From JBGPOS01 sp041488155 (GTDB taxonomy: Bacteria; Chloroflexota; Dehalococcoidia; Tepidiformales; Tepidiformaceae): a stretch of DNA of 64,000 nt. This document shows positions 51,294 through 60,482 of this stretch, piece by piece. How positions within the stretch are numbered: position 1 is the stretch's first letter; each line of letters begins with the position of its first letter. A program made the position numbers and the translations under genes. Below the pieces are notes generated by a model that had not been told where the DNA came from, searched no databases, and saw only the letters and a list, made by a program, of their open reading frames with translations. The stretch spans positions 34,612 through 98,611 of the forward strand of contig JBGPOS010000002.1 in NCBI GenBank assembly GCA_041488155.1, read 5' to 3'.

Positions 51294-53420
51294 ATGAACC
51301 AGGAAACCGTCCGCGCCATACTCGGTCGTGCCCGGGACGGGCAGCGCACGAACCTGACGGCTGCCGAAGCCGCTGAGGTCTGCCGGGCCTACGACCTGCC
51401 CGTGCCGGCCGACCGCGTGGCCGCTGACGCGAGCGCCGCGGTCGCGGCGGCCGCCGAGATCGGGTACCCCGTGGCGCTGAAGGTGCTGTCGCCCGACATC
51501 AGCCACAAGTCGGATGCGGGTGGGATCAGGCTGGGGCTGACGGGCGAAGCCGAGGTGCGGAGGGCGTTCGACGAGATCGTCGCCAGCGCGCGGGCCTACG
51601 ACTCTGCCGCCCGGGTAGAAGGAGTGCTCGTCCAGGCGATGGCCGGAGGCGGGCGCGAGGTGATCGTCGGAGCGACGACAGACCCTACGTTCGGCAAGGT
51701 CATGATGTTCGGGCTCGGCGGCATCTTCGCCGAGGTCATTCGCGACGTGACTTTCGCGCTGGCGCCGGTGACGCCCGAACGCGCCCGGGAGATGTTCACT
51801 GAGATCAAGGGCTATCCGGTGCTCGCCGGGGCGCGAGGCGAGGTTGGGGTCGACTTTGATGCTCTGGCGGGCATCGTCTCGCGGGTTTCGCAACTGGTCA
51901 CCGACTTCCCGGAGATCGCCGAACTCGATCTGAACCCGGTGTTCGCGAGCCCGTCGGGGGCGGTGGCGGTGGATGCGCGGATCGCCGTAGGGGCCGTGGC
52001 GAATGAACGGCACCGCCCGGAGCGGGGGGCGATCCTGGCTGCGATGCGACGCACAATGGCGCCGAGGTCGATCGCAGTCATCGGCGCCTCAGCGGAAGAA
52101 GGGAAGATCGGCTATTCGATCGTCCGGAACCTCATCGACGGGGGTTACCGGGGTTCGATCTACCCGGTGAACCCGCGTGTCCCCGAGATCCAGGGCCTGA
52201 AGGCGTATAAGTCTATCGGCGACATTCCGGGCGAAGTCGACGTCGCAGTGTTCGCGATCCCGGCGGCGCTCGTCGCGGGTGCCCTCGAACAGGCCGGCCA
52301 GAAGGGAGTGGCGAGCGCGATCCTCGTGCCCTCTGGCTTCGCCGAGGTCGGTGAAACTCAGCTGCAGGACGACATGATCGCGGTAGCCCGGCGGCACGGC
52401 GTGCGCGTGATGGGGCCGAACATTTATGGCTACTACTACACACCATCGAAGCTCTGCGCGACGTTTTGCACGCCTTATACCGAACAGGGGACGGTTGCGC
52501 TTTCGTCCCAGAGCGGGGGTGTGGGCATGGCGATCATTGGGTTCAGCCGTTCGCACAAGATGGGCGTCTCGGCGATCGTGGGGCTCGGAAATAAGTCTGA
52601 CCTCGATGAGGACGACCTCCTCGAGTTCTACGAGCAGGACCCGAACACACAGGTCATAGCGATGCACGTGGAGGACCTAAAAGACGGGCGAGCCTTCGTG
52701 GAGGCGGCGAAGCGCGTCTCGAAGGAGAAGCCGGTCGTGGTGCTCAAAGCTGGACGCACGGCCCAGGGCGCCCGGGCGGCCGCCTCGCACACCGGTGCGC
52801 TGGCCGGCGCCGACCAGATCTACGACGCGGCGTTCCGCGAGGCGGGGGTGGTGCGGGCACGGACCCTCGAGGACCTGCTCGATTGGTCGCGGGCGCTCTC
52901 GATGCTGCCGACGCCGAAGGGCGAGAACGTGCTGATCGTCACCGGGGCCGGTGGTTCGGGCGTGCTCTTGTCGGACTCCTGCGCGGACTACGGCCTTAAG
53001 TTGATGACGGTGCCGCCCGACCTCGACGCGGCGTTCAAGGAGCTGATCCCGCCGTTCGGGGCGTCGGGCAACCCGATCGACATCACGGGCGGAGAGCCGC
53101 CGGAAACCTACCGCCGCGCGATCCGCCTGGCCTTGAACGACGACCGCGTCCACGCGCTCGTGCTTGGCTACTGGCACACGATCATCACGCCACCGATGGT
53201 CTTTGCGCGGCTCCTGGCCGAGGTGATGGACGAGGCGAAGGCGGCGGGCAAGGTGAAACCGGTCGTGGCTTCGCTGGTAGGCGACGTGGAAGTCGAAGAA
53301 GCCTGCCGCTACCTCGAAGAGCGAGGGGTCCCGGCCTATCCGTACGCAGCCGAACGGCCGGTAGCGGCGCTGGCCGCGAAGTACCAGTGGGCGCGGCATG
53401 CGGGGAAGATAGCGAAGTAG
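51294..53420 (+). CDS. ADP-forming acyl-CoA synthetase, beta-alpha fusion
   Basis: A 708-residue acetate-CoA ligase (ADP-forming) type enzyme. The ATP-grasp (beta) part comes first, residues about 1-225 (IGYPVALKVLSPDISHKSDAGGI, then FGKVMMFGLGGIFAEVIRDV and ELDLNPV). The CoA-binding and ligase (alpha) parts follow from about 245 (RSIAVIGASAEEGKIGYSIVRNL; ALSSQSGGVGMAI). The phospho-histidine is in AASHTGALAG near residue 505. It makes acyl-CoA from an acid, CoA and ATP, or the reverse. It stands alone and could feed acids from the pathways here into CoA chemistry. Confidence 0.93.
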   Translation: MNQETVRAILGRARDGQRTNLTAAEAAEVCRAYDLPVPADRVAADASAAVAAAAEIGYPVALKVLSPDISHKSDAGGIRLGLTGEAEVRRAFDEIVASARAYDSAARVEGVLVQAMAGGGREVIVGATTDPTFGKVMMFGLGGIFAEVIRDVTFALAPVTPERAREMFTEIKGYPVLAGARGEVGVDFDALAGIVSRVSQLVTDFPEIAELDLNPVFASPSGAVAVDARIAVGAVANERHRPERGAILAAMRRTMAPRSIAVIGASAEEGKIGYSIVRNLIDGGYRGSIYPVNPRVPEIQGLKAYKSIGDIPGEVDVAVFAIPAALVAGALEQAGQKGVASAILVPSGFAEVGETQLQDDMIAVARRHGVRVMGPNIYGYYYTPSKLCATFCTPYTEQGTVALSSQSGGVGMAIIGFSRSHKMGVSAIVGLGNKSDLDEDDLLEFYEQDPNTQVIAMHVEDLKDGRAFVEAAKRVSKEKPVVVLKAGRTAQGARAAASHTGALAGADQIYDAAFREAGVVRARTLEDLLDWSRALSMLPTPKGENVLIVTGAGGSGVLLSDSCADYGLKLMTVPPDLDAAFKELIPPFGASGNPIDITGGEPPETYRRAIRLALNDDRVHALVLGYWHTIITPPMVFARLLAEVMDEAKAAGKVKPVVASLVGDVEVEEACRYLEERGVPAYPYAAERPVAALAAKYQWARHAGKIAK

Positions 53421-53491
53421 CGAGCCCCCAAGGGTGAGCTCTCTCCCCCGGCACTCGGCCCCAATGGGAGCGAGAGAAGAACCTTAGGTGC

Positions 53492-54271
53492 TTAGACGCG
53501 GCCGACGATGTCGGGGAGCACCTGGCCGATCTGTTCGCGGAAGACGCCGTGTGCTGAGCCGTCGTAGGGGGTCTCCTGGGCGTTGATGATGATGAGCCTT
53601 GCCCGATTCCTTAGCGCGGCCTGGGGGAGGTAGGCGACCGGCGTCACGGTGAGCGAGGTCCCGATCGCGAGGAAGCAGTCGCAGCCCGCCGCTGCTTCTT
53701 CGGAGCGCTCCAGATCCGCCCGAATCAGGTTCTGCCCGAACGAGATTGTCGCCGTCTTGAGGATGCCCCCACAGGCGAGGCACGGTGGATCTTCCTCGCC
53801 TGCGCGGACGCGATCGAGGACGGCTTCGATGGGGCCGCGGCCACCGCACTTCAAACAGACGAACTCGCGAACGTTCCCGTGGATCTCGACCAAACGATCG
53901 ATCGGGAAGCCCGCTTTCAGGTGCAGCCCGTCGATGTTCTGGGTCACGAGGGTGTGGACTTTGCCTTTGCGTTCGAGGTCTGCGAGGGCGTGGTGGCCTG
54001 CGTTCGGCTCGGCGCCGCGGAGCATCGGGCTTTCGATCCGGTTGCGCCAGCCGCGGGCGCGGACCTCCCGATCGGCCAGGTGGTGTTGGAGGGTCGCTAC
54101 TCGCTCGGCGCCGGGGTTCAGCGTCCAGACGCCCTGCGGCCCGCGGAAATCGGGGATGCCGGACTCGGTCGAGATGCCCGCGCCCGTGAGGACGACGACC
54201 TGGCGGGACTGGCGGATCCAGCCGGCAGCGCGTTCGAGGGTCGCTTCGTTGGCGGAGGGTTGTTCGCTCAT
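53492..54271 (-). CDS. NAD-dependent protein deacylase (sirtuin)
   Basis: A 259-residue Sir2 family protein. It has GAGISTESGIPDFRG near residue 32, TQNIDGLH near 112, the catalytic His in EIHGN, two zinc CxxC pairs (CLKC and CLAC), and GTSLTVTPVA. It removes acyl groups from lysines using NAD+, and acyl-CoA synthetases are well-known targets of bacterial sirtuins. It converges with the acyl-CoA synthetase at 51294 (71-base gap), which makes a regulatory link attractive but unproven. A phosphotransferase lies 18 bases upstream on the same strand. Confidence 0.95.
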   Translation of the reverse strand: MSEQPSANEATLERAAGWIRQSRQVVVLTGAGISTESGIPDFRGPQGVWTLNPGAERVATLQHHLADREVRARGWRNRIESPMLRGAEPNAGHHALADLERKGKVHTLVTQNIDGLHLKAGFPIDRLVEIHGNVREFVCLKCGGRGPIEAVLDRVRAGEEDPPCLACGGILKTATISFGQNLIRADLERSEEAAAGCDCFLAIGTSLTVTPVAYLPQAALRNRARLIIINAQETPYDGSAHGVFREQIGQVLPDIVGRV

Positions 54272-54289
54272 GGTGAGTTCGGCATCAGC

Positions 54290-55498
54290 TTACGAGGCTG
54301 ACGCGGGGGCCTCGTCGGGGATGCTGGCGGCCAGCTTCTTGACGATAGAGAGGCAGTCGAGGTCGAGCATGGCAGTCTTGGAACGGAGCAGGCCCCTGGA
54401 CCAGAGTTCCTTCATGCGAGCGGATTCGGGCTTGTCGAAGTCCGGCAGCGTGCCGAGCCCAATGGTGATGATAGCCGTCCACCAGAAACAGAAGCCCAGC
54501 GCATAGTCTTCGAAGAGCATGTCGTAGGTATAGGCGGCTGCCGCCGGTTTGAGTTCGACGAGCCTCGCGTGGTACTGGCGGAGCATGTCCTTGTCCCTCC
54601 GCCGATTGGCCGGCTCGAGGGAGTGCATCCACGCCTGCGTGAATTCAGGGCCGGGCGGGCCGGCGTGGATCAGCTGCCAATCGATGAAGGTGACCGCGGA
54701 ATCCTCAACGTTCCGGCCGAGGGCGGGGTCGGTGCGGAAGATGTTGTCGGCGCGCATGTCGCCGTGCAGCACCGTCTTGGGCCGCGAGGAGAGAATGTCG
54801 TAGATCTTTTCGTGGATGGCATCGCACTTCGGCCCGCAGAGGATCTCGGTCAGCTCTACGAGCGGCGCGTCCTCCTCTCGGTCGAAGATCTCGCGGCCGT
54901 ACATCTGAAGGAAGAGGCCGGCGAAGGGCTGCCAGGTGGCGGGAGCCATCCTCGACATCGGGTCGAGGGCGAACACGTAGCGGTTGTCGGCCCGGCCGAT
55001 CCAGTCCAGCCGGGTTTCTGGTGACTCCCAGAAGCGAGCGTGCAGGCTGGCGGCCTCGAGAGCGATCTTTCGCGCGAAGGCCTCGTCCGGGGGGTCGTCC
55101 ACCTGGTCGAACACTTTCGAATGAGCGGACAGGTCTTCCATCACAATGATGAAGAACTCGGACCCCGCGCTGCCGTCGGCGAAGCAACCGTAGAGCCGGG
55201 GCGAGGCAATGGGGACGTCCTTCGCCAGGTCCTGGAAGAAGCGAAGCTCCTTGGTGTAGGCGTTGCCCATCAGGGCGAAGTCGCGCCGATCCTTGATCTG
55301 GTTGGCGACCTTGACGACCACAGAGGACGGGGCGTCGCCGGGGTCGCCGGCGTACGTGATCCCGTGCAGCTTGAAGGCGTCGGAGAGGACGCCTCCTTCA
55401 AGAAAGCTGACCGCGTAGCCGGTCACTTGCTTGCCGAGCACCCCCGAGAGCCAGTCGGGGGTAATTTCTTGGACAGTCCTTGGGAAGTCCGCCGCCAT
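54290..55498 (-). CDS. aminoglycoside-phosphotransferase-like kinase (EcKinase type)
   Basis: A 402-residue protein kinase-like phosphotransferase. The N lobe has SVVVKVANQ with the ATP lysine. The C lobe has VLHGDMRADNIF (catalytic HGDxxxxN) near residue 243 and VTFIDWQ (metal-binding aspartate) near 270. Its long insertions and IIVMEDLS hinge resemble the ecdysteroid-kinase/DUF1679 group more than antibiotic kinases. It probably phosphorylates a small hydroxylated molecule. It shares a transcript with the sirtuin (18-base gap). Confidence 0.88.
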   Translation of the reverse strand: MAADFPRTVQEITPDWLSGVLGKQVTGYAVSFLEGGVLSDAFKLHGITYAGDPGDAPSSVVVKVANQIKDRRDFALMGNAYTKELRFFQDLAKDVPIASPRLYGCFADGSAGSEFFIIVMEDLSAHSKVFDQVDDPPDEAFARKIALEAASLHARFWESPETRLDWIGRADNRYVFALDPMSRMAPATWQPFAGLFLQMYGREIFDREEDAPLVELTEILCGPKCDAIHEKIYDILSSRPKTVLHGDMRADNIFRTDPALGRNVEDSAVTFIDWQLIHAGPPGPEFTQAWMHSLEPANRRRDKDMLRQYHARLVELKPAAAAYTYDMLFEDYALGFCFWWTAIITIGLGTLPDFDKPESARMKELWSRGLLRSKTAMLDLDCLSIVKKLAASIPDEAPASAS

Positions 55499-55677
55499 AG
55501 TGCCTGCCTTTCGCAGCGACGTCCCCCTGGACGGTTCGCGGCTGCCATTGGCTGGGCATCATAGCCGGAAACCAGTTCAGCGCATCAGCGGACAGTCGCT
55601 TCGAGGTCGCGGGCGAGAACCTTGATCCGCCCGCGGTTGACTGAGGCTCGAACAGCCGAAAGGATCTGACGACCGCG

Positions 55678-56877
55678 ATGCCGAACCCGAATGATCCACC
55701 ACCAGTCGAGCAGCTCACGACGGAAGAAGCGCGGCGGATCGCCTTGCGCGCACAGGGATTCCTCGGGCCGTCCGGGAAGGCGGGCGACGTCCCGGGGATG
55801 CTGGCGCGCACCGGCGCCGTACAGCTCGACACGATCTCGGTGCTGGCGCGCTCACATGAGCTCGTGGCCTACGCGCGCCTGGGGGCGGTTGGGCGAGCGG
55901 CGGTGGAAGACGCCTACTGGGGGGAGGAGTCCGCGACGTTCGAGTACTACGCCCATGCCGCTTGCGTGTTGCCGGTCGAGGCCTGGCCCTACTTCGCCTT
56001 CCGGCGAAGGGCGATGCGCCGCAGGCGCGCGGAGAGTCGTGAGAGTCTCAACAGGGCGATCGAGGAGGTCCGCGCACGTCTGGGAGAAGGGCCTGTCACG
56101 GTCAGCGACCTCGGCGGAGCGAGAAACGGAGGTGGCTGGTGGAGCTGGTCTGAGACCAAGCTCGCCGCCGAGCTGCTCTACGTCCAGGGGGACGCGGCGT
56201 GCACCACGCGGCGAGGCTGGAAACGTGTCTACGACCTCCCTGAAAGGGCGATTCCCGCAGCCTTGCTCGGACACGAGCCAACAGACCAGGAGTGTTACGA
56301 CTATCTCGTGCGACGGGCCGGAGTTGCCCTCGGGGTCGGGACCCGGAACGACATTGCCGACTACTTCCGGCTCAACGTCGGTATGCGCTGGAGTACGGAT
56401 GGCTCGAAGAAGCTGCTCGATGCAGCCCTCGAGAACAGCGGCCTGGTGCCGGTGTCCGTCGAGGGCTGGGACGAGGGGGCGTACGCCGGTCCGGCCGGGC
56501 TGGGCCCCAACAACTCAGGCAAGCATCGCACGACGCTGCTCTCTCCCTTCGACTCACTTATCTGGGAGCGCCGCCGGGTGCAGCGGCTGTTCGGGTTCGC
56601 ACTTTCGCTCGAGGCGTACAAGCCCAAGGGCCAGCGCCTGCACGGATACTTCAGCATGCCGCTCCTCGCGGGCGGGCGACTCGCGGGGCGGGTTGACCCC
56701 GCCCGCGAGGGCCGGACGCTGGTGGCCCGCAAGGTAACGCTCGACAGCCCCGCCGCAACGCGGGACATGGCCGCGGCGCTGCGCGAAGCTGCGTCATGGG
56801 TGGCTTGCGACACGATTCGCGTCGAGCAGGTCGAGCCGAAGGAGGCAGGGCCGCTCATACGCGCGGCTCTCTCTTGA
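55678..56877 (+). CDS. YcaQ/AlkZ-like winged-helix DNA glycosylase family protein
   Basis: A 399-residue protein of the HTH_42 family (PF06224). The signature GAVQLDTISVLARSHELVAYARLG near residue 45 contains the Q-x-D motif; E. coli YcaQ and Streptomyces AlkZ use this region to remove crosslinked or alkylated bases. Also typical are TFEYYAHAACVLPVEAWPYFAFRRR and LLSPFDSLIWERRRVQRLFGF. It may repair adducts from reactive metabolites. ATG 55678; the ribosome site AAGGA is distant. Confidence 0.88.
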   Translation: MPNPNDPPPVEQLTTEEARRIALRAQGFLGPSGKAGDVPGMLARTGAVQLDTISVLARSHELVAYARLGAVGRAAVEDAYWGEESATFEYYAHAACVLPVEAWPYFAFRRRAMRRRRAESRESLNRAIEEVRARLGEGPVTVSDLGGARNGGGWWSWSETKLAAELLYVQGDAACTTRRGWKRVYDLPERAIPAALLGHEPTDQECYDYLVRRAGVALGVGTRNDIADYFRLNVGMRWSTDGSKKLLDAALENSGLVPVSVEGWDEGAYAGPAGLGPNNSGKHRTTLLSPFDSLIWERRRVQRLFGFALSLEAYKPKGQRLHGYFSMPLLAGGRLAGRVDPAREGRTLVARKVTLDSPAATRDMAAALREAASWVACDTIRVEQVEPKEAGPLIRAALS

Positions 56878-56908
56878 CTGTGACGCTCGTAGAGGACCGC
56901 TCGATCCG

Positions 56909-57368
56909 CTAGTGGGGAAGCTGGGGGATCGGCTTCCCGGAAGTGCGCGCACGTTCGAGCTCTTCGGCCGAGGGTTCCCAGATAGCCTCGATCTCGTTCC
57001 CTTCGGGGTCGAGAAACATCACGTTGGCGGAGTTCGGGGAGTTGGCGTAGCCGGCGATCCGGGTGCCGCTGGAAAGCAGGCGGCGATGCAGGCTATCAAG
57101 TGCTTCGAACGAACCCATCTCCCAGGCGAAGTGGTACATGCCGACGCGCGAGGGGTCGGGGCCGAGCGCGTCAGGAGGGAGCTGCATGAGGGCGAGCTCG
57201 TGGGAGGCGTCCTCCCGGATACCGAGGAAGGCGGGACCCCGGCCCCTGCCTCGCAACGTAAGGCCGAGGACCTCCGTGTAGAACGCGACAGCCTTGTCGA
57301 TGTCGCGCACGCGCAGGGCGACGTGGCCCAGCCTGGCGGGGCGCCCCTTCTATTGCTTGCTCTGCCAT
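56909..57368 (-). pseudogene. VOC-family (glyoxalase-like) protein with one-base frameshift
   Basis: The main part, ending at 56909, is a typical vicinal-oxygen-chelate fold (VRDIDKAVAFYTEVLGL ... GMYHFAWEMGSFEALDSLH ... VMFLDPEGNEIEAIWEP) but in its own frame has no good start. A second frame begins at ATG 57368 after a strong GGAGG site and reads MAEQAIEG. Removing one base from the run GGGG or CCCC at 57338-57347 joins them into a normal N terminus with RLGHVALRVRD. So the gene is frameshifted, really or by consensus error. It follows the hydroxyacyl-CoA lyase by 48 bases. Confidence 0.75.
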
Positions 57369-57416
57369 TTCCAGCCCTCCAGTGGTGCTCCCGCGAATTC
57401 TACCCGCCTCGCCGCC

Positions 57417-59087
57417 CTACGTACGGCCGGTGTGCCAGTCGAACTGCTGCGGCTTGCGCTGCGCCCGCGGGTCGATGACGACGTGGACGAGGGCGGGGCC
57501 TTCTCCGCCGTTCGCGGCTTCGAGCGCAGGCCGCAACTCGGCGGGCTGACTGACGTAGTAGCCACGCCCTCCGAACGCCTCGATGATCCGTTCGTAGCGC
57601 GCGCCCGGCAGGAGGGCGGAGGGAGGAGGCGGCACACCGGGACGGAGTTCGCTCACACCTCCGCCGATGCCGTTGTTGTTGATGACCACGGTCGTGATTG
57701 GCAGGTTATGGCGGCAGATCGTCTCCATCTCCATGCCGCTGAAGCCGAAGGCGGAGTCGCCTTCGACCGCGACGATGCGCTTGCCCGGGTTGGCGACCGA
57801 AGCGGCGATGGCGAAGCCCATGCCGACGCCCATGGTTCCGTAGGTCCCGGCATCGAGGCGTGTGCGCGGCTCGAAGTTCGGCAGGATGGTGCGGCCGATG
57901 TCCATCGTGTTCGCGCCTTCGCTGACGATGATCGTGTCGCGCGGGAGCGTGTCGCGGACGTCCTTGAGGACTCGCTGGTAATTCAGGGGCACCGAGTCGT
58001 CGGCCATCATCTGGCCGGTGATGGCTTCGTTCTGGGCGGCCGCATTCGCGATCCCGGAGCGCCAGGTCGATTCTTCGGGGTACTGCCATGGTTCGGATTC
58101 GAGCAGGCGGTTGACCTGGGCGACGATCGCCTGGCCGTCGCCCACGAGGGCGACTTCGGTGGGGACGTTCGTCCCGATTTCTTCGGCCGCAATGTCGAGC
58201 TGGACGACGCGAAGGCCCGGCCGGTACCGCGGTGGCAGCCCAAAGTGGAGGATCCAGTTCAGCCGGGCTCCCATCAAGAACACGAGGTCGGCGTTCTGGA
58301 GTGCGTATGTGCGAGCCGCGGCGACGGACAGGGGGTGGTCGTCGGACACGACGCCTTTGCCCATGGGCGTGGCGAGGAAGGGAAGCTGCGTACGTTCGAT
58401 GAAGTCCCGCACTTCGTACTCGGCCCGCGACCAGGCCATGCCCTTGCCGACGATCACCAGTGGGTTCTGGGCCGACTTCAGCGCCGTGACGGCAGCGCGC
58501 ACGGCGGCGTCGGGGGCGAGCGTGCGGGGAGGATCGCCGACGGTATTGGCGGGCTCGACATCGGCTTCCGCCACCTGGCCGCTGAGGATGTCGTCTGGCA
58601 GGTCGAGGTAGGACGCGCCGGGACGGCCGTAAAGGGAGTGGCGGATGGCCTGTTCGACGTAGAACGGGATGCGGCCTGGTGATTCGACCGCGTGGGCGTA
58701 CTTGGTGAACTGGCGGACGGCCATGACCTGGTCTTCTTCCTGGAAGGCGCCCATCCCGTTTTGGTCAACAGCCGAGGCGCCCCCGATGAGGAGCATCGGC
58801 CAGCAGTTCTTCTGGGCGTTGGCCAACCCGGCGATGGCGTGGATGACGCCCGGGCCGGAGACCACGGTGACTGCCTGAGGCCGGCCGGTCAGGTAGCCGG
58901 CGGCCTGGGCCGCGTAGGAAGCGGCCTGTTCGTTGCGCATGCCGGTGTAGCGGATCCCGGCACGCTGGGCCTGCGAAGCAAACGCAGTGACGGGGAACCC
59001 GACCACGCCGAAGAGGTAGTCCACACCCTGCTGCTTGAGGCTGCGCGCCAGCAGGGCGGCGCCCGTGATCGTACCTTCGTGGCTCAT
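57417..59087 (-). CDS. 2-hydroxyacyl-CoA lyase (ThDP-dependent)
   Basis: A 556-residue thiamine diphosphate enzyme of the 2-hydroxyacyl-CoA lyase/oxalyl-CoA decarboxylase family. The catalytic Glu is in RNEQAASYAAQAAGYLTG near residue 53. GAFQEEDQVMAVRQFTKYA, LMGARLNWILHFGLPPRY, SEGANTMDIGRTILPNFEPR and GDSAFGFSGME follow. The C-terminal RKPQQFDWHT is as in human HACL1, and this fits HACL better than oxalyl-CoA decarboxylase. It splits 2-hydroxyacyl-CoA to formyl-CoA and an aldehyde. Its ATG overlaps the CoA-transferase stop (ATGA). Confidence 0.93.
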   Translation of the reverse strand: MSHEGTITGAALLARSLKQQGVDYLFGVVGFPVTAFASQAQRAGIRYTGMRNEQAASYAAQAAGYLTGRPQAVTVVSGPGVIHAIAGLANAQKNCWPMLLIGGASAVDQNGMGAFQEEDQVMAVRQFTKYAHAVESPGRIPFYVEQAIRHSLYGRPGASYLDLPDDILSGQVAEADVEPANTVGDPPRTLAPDAAVRAAVTALKSAQNPLVIVGKGMAWSRAEYEVRDFIERTQLPFLATPMGKGVVSDDHPLSVAAARTYALQNADLVFLMGARLNWILHFGLPPRYRPGLRVVQLDIAAEEIGTNVPTEVALVGDGQAIVAQVNRLLESEPWQYPEESTWRSGIANAAAQNEAITGQMMADDSVPLNYQRVLKDVRDTLPRDTIIVSEGANTMDIGRTILPNFEPRTRLDAGTYGTMGVGMGFAIAASVANPGKRIVAVEGDSAFGFSGMEMETICRHNLPITTVVINNNGIGGGVSELRPGVPPPPSALLPGARYERIIEAFGGRGYYVSQPAELRPALEAANGGEGPALVHVVIDPRAQRKPQQFDWHTGRT

Positions 59088-60315
59088 CGCGTTCCTCCTT
59101 GTGGGGCGCTGGTCGTAGTAGGTGCCGTGGCGCCGATTGCGCCGGCCCGCGCGAGTTCCGCCAGCTCAGTCGTCGAGAGGCCGAGCTCGGCCGCCAGGAC
59201 CTGTTCGGTGTCCGCGCCCAGGACCGGCGCCGGCTCCAGGGCGACCGACGACCGGGACATGCGGATCGGCGATCCCATCAGGTGATCGCGCCTTCAGCGG
59301 GGTGCTGAACCTGCTGGATGAAGCCGCGCGCGGCCAGGTGGGGGTCGTTGAAGACGTCCATGGTGTCGAAGATGGCGCTGGCGGCGACGCCGTTTTCGCA
59401 GAGAATGCGCATCGCCTCGAACTTGGTGTGGCGCGATGTCCACTCGCTGATCTCGGCGTCGAGTTCGCCGGCGTGCTGGATGCGGAGGCGGCCCGTCTCG
59501 AAGCGGGGATCGACGAGCAAGTCGTCGCGTTCGATAGCCACGCACAGTTGGTCCCACATACGCGTGTTGGAGATCAGCATGTGGACGTAGTCGTTAGCGC
59601 CTCCCGGCGCGCAGGGGTACATGCCGGTGGGCGAACCGCCGCGGTGACCCCGGCGCAGGGCAGGCTCCCTGGCCCACTGCATGACGCCGGTGGTGCGCAT
59701 GAACATGGTCATGACTTCCTGCATTGAGATCTCGATGAGCTGGCCTTCGCCGGTCACGAGCTTCTGGGCCCAGGCGGCGGCAATCGCCAGGGCCGTCTGC
59801 ATACCCGTGCCGGTGTCGGCGATCGTGGGACCTGGCTTCACCGGCGGACCGTCGGGTTCTCCCGTGACCGAGAAGGCGCCCGCGGCGGCCTGGGCCAGCG
59901 GATCGAAGCACTTCCAGTTCGAATAGGGCCCGCTGAGGCCGTAGCCCTTGATGCGGGCGTAGATGATCTCGGGGTTGTGTGCGCAGAGTACGTCGTAATC
60001 GAGGCCGAGGTCTTCCATGACTCCGGGCCCGAAGTTTTCGACGAAGGCGTGGAACCCGGGGACCAGGGCGAGGAAGACTTCTCGCCCTTTGGGGTGCTTG
60101 AGGTCGAGGACGATGCTGCGCTTGTTGCTGTTGTAGTTGAGGAAGTACTGGGAGTCTTCGTCGCCGCGCGCGAAGGAGCGGCGGCCGGGGTCGCCGCGGG
60201 GAGATTCGACCTTGACGACGTCGGCCCCGAGCCAGGCCAGCATCTGGGTGGAGGAGGTGCCGGCTTCGTACTGGGTCATGTCGAGGATGCGCAATCCTTC
60301 GAGGGCGGTCCCCAT
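59084..60315 (-). pseudogene. CaiB/BaiF CoA-transferase split by a one-base frameshift
   Basis: The first 345 codons (60315-59278) are a family III CoA-transferase with LEGLRILDMTQYEAGTSSTQML, SQYFLNYNSNKRS and Asp167 in TIADTGTG. The frame ends after HPAEGAIT at TGA 59278-59280. A second frame (59278-59084, 64 codons) starts with MGSPIRMSRSSVALEPAPVLG, which matches the C terminus of the paralogue at 27681. One extra C near 59281 would join them into about 410 residues. TGATG overlap could also allow reinitiation. It lies directly before the hydroxyacyl-CoA lyase, as formyl-CoA/oxalate-type systems do. Confidence 0.8.
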
Positions 60316-60482
60316 GCTTTCCTCCTCCGGCGGCGATGTCCGCGGCTGGCTCGAACGCGAGCGATCCTACAGCGAAGCGTGGTTGGAGACAGTATCTCGG
60401 GTCCGAGACGTTACAGGCGGTCGCGACGGGGAGGGCTACGCCCCTCGCCGTGCCGCTACAATGCGGGGAGCGCTGGGGAGAC

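Noticed and set aside
53421..53491. Imperfect CTCTC/GAGAG hairpin between convergent genes
   Set aside because: Stem interrupted and no T-run on either strand.
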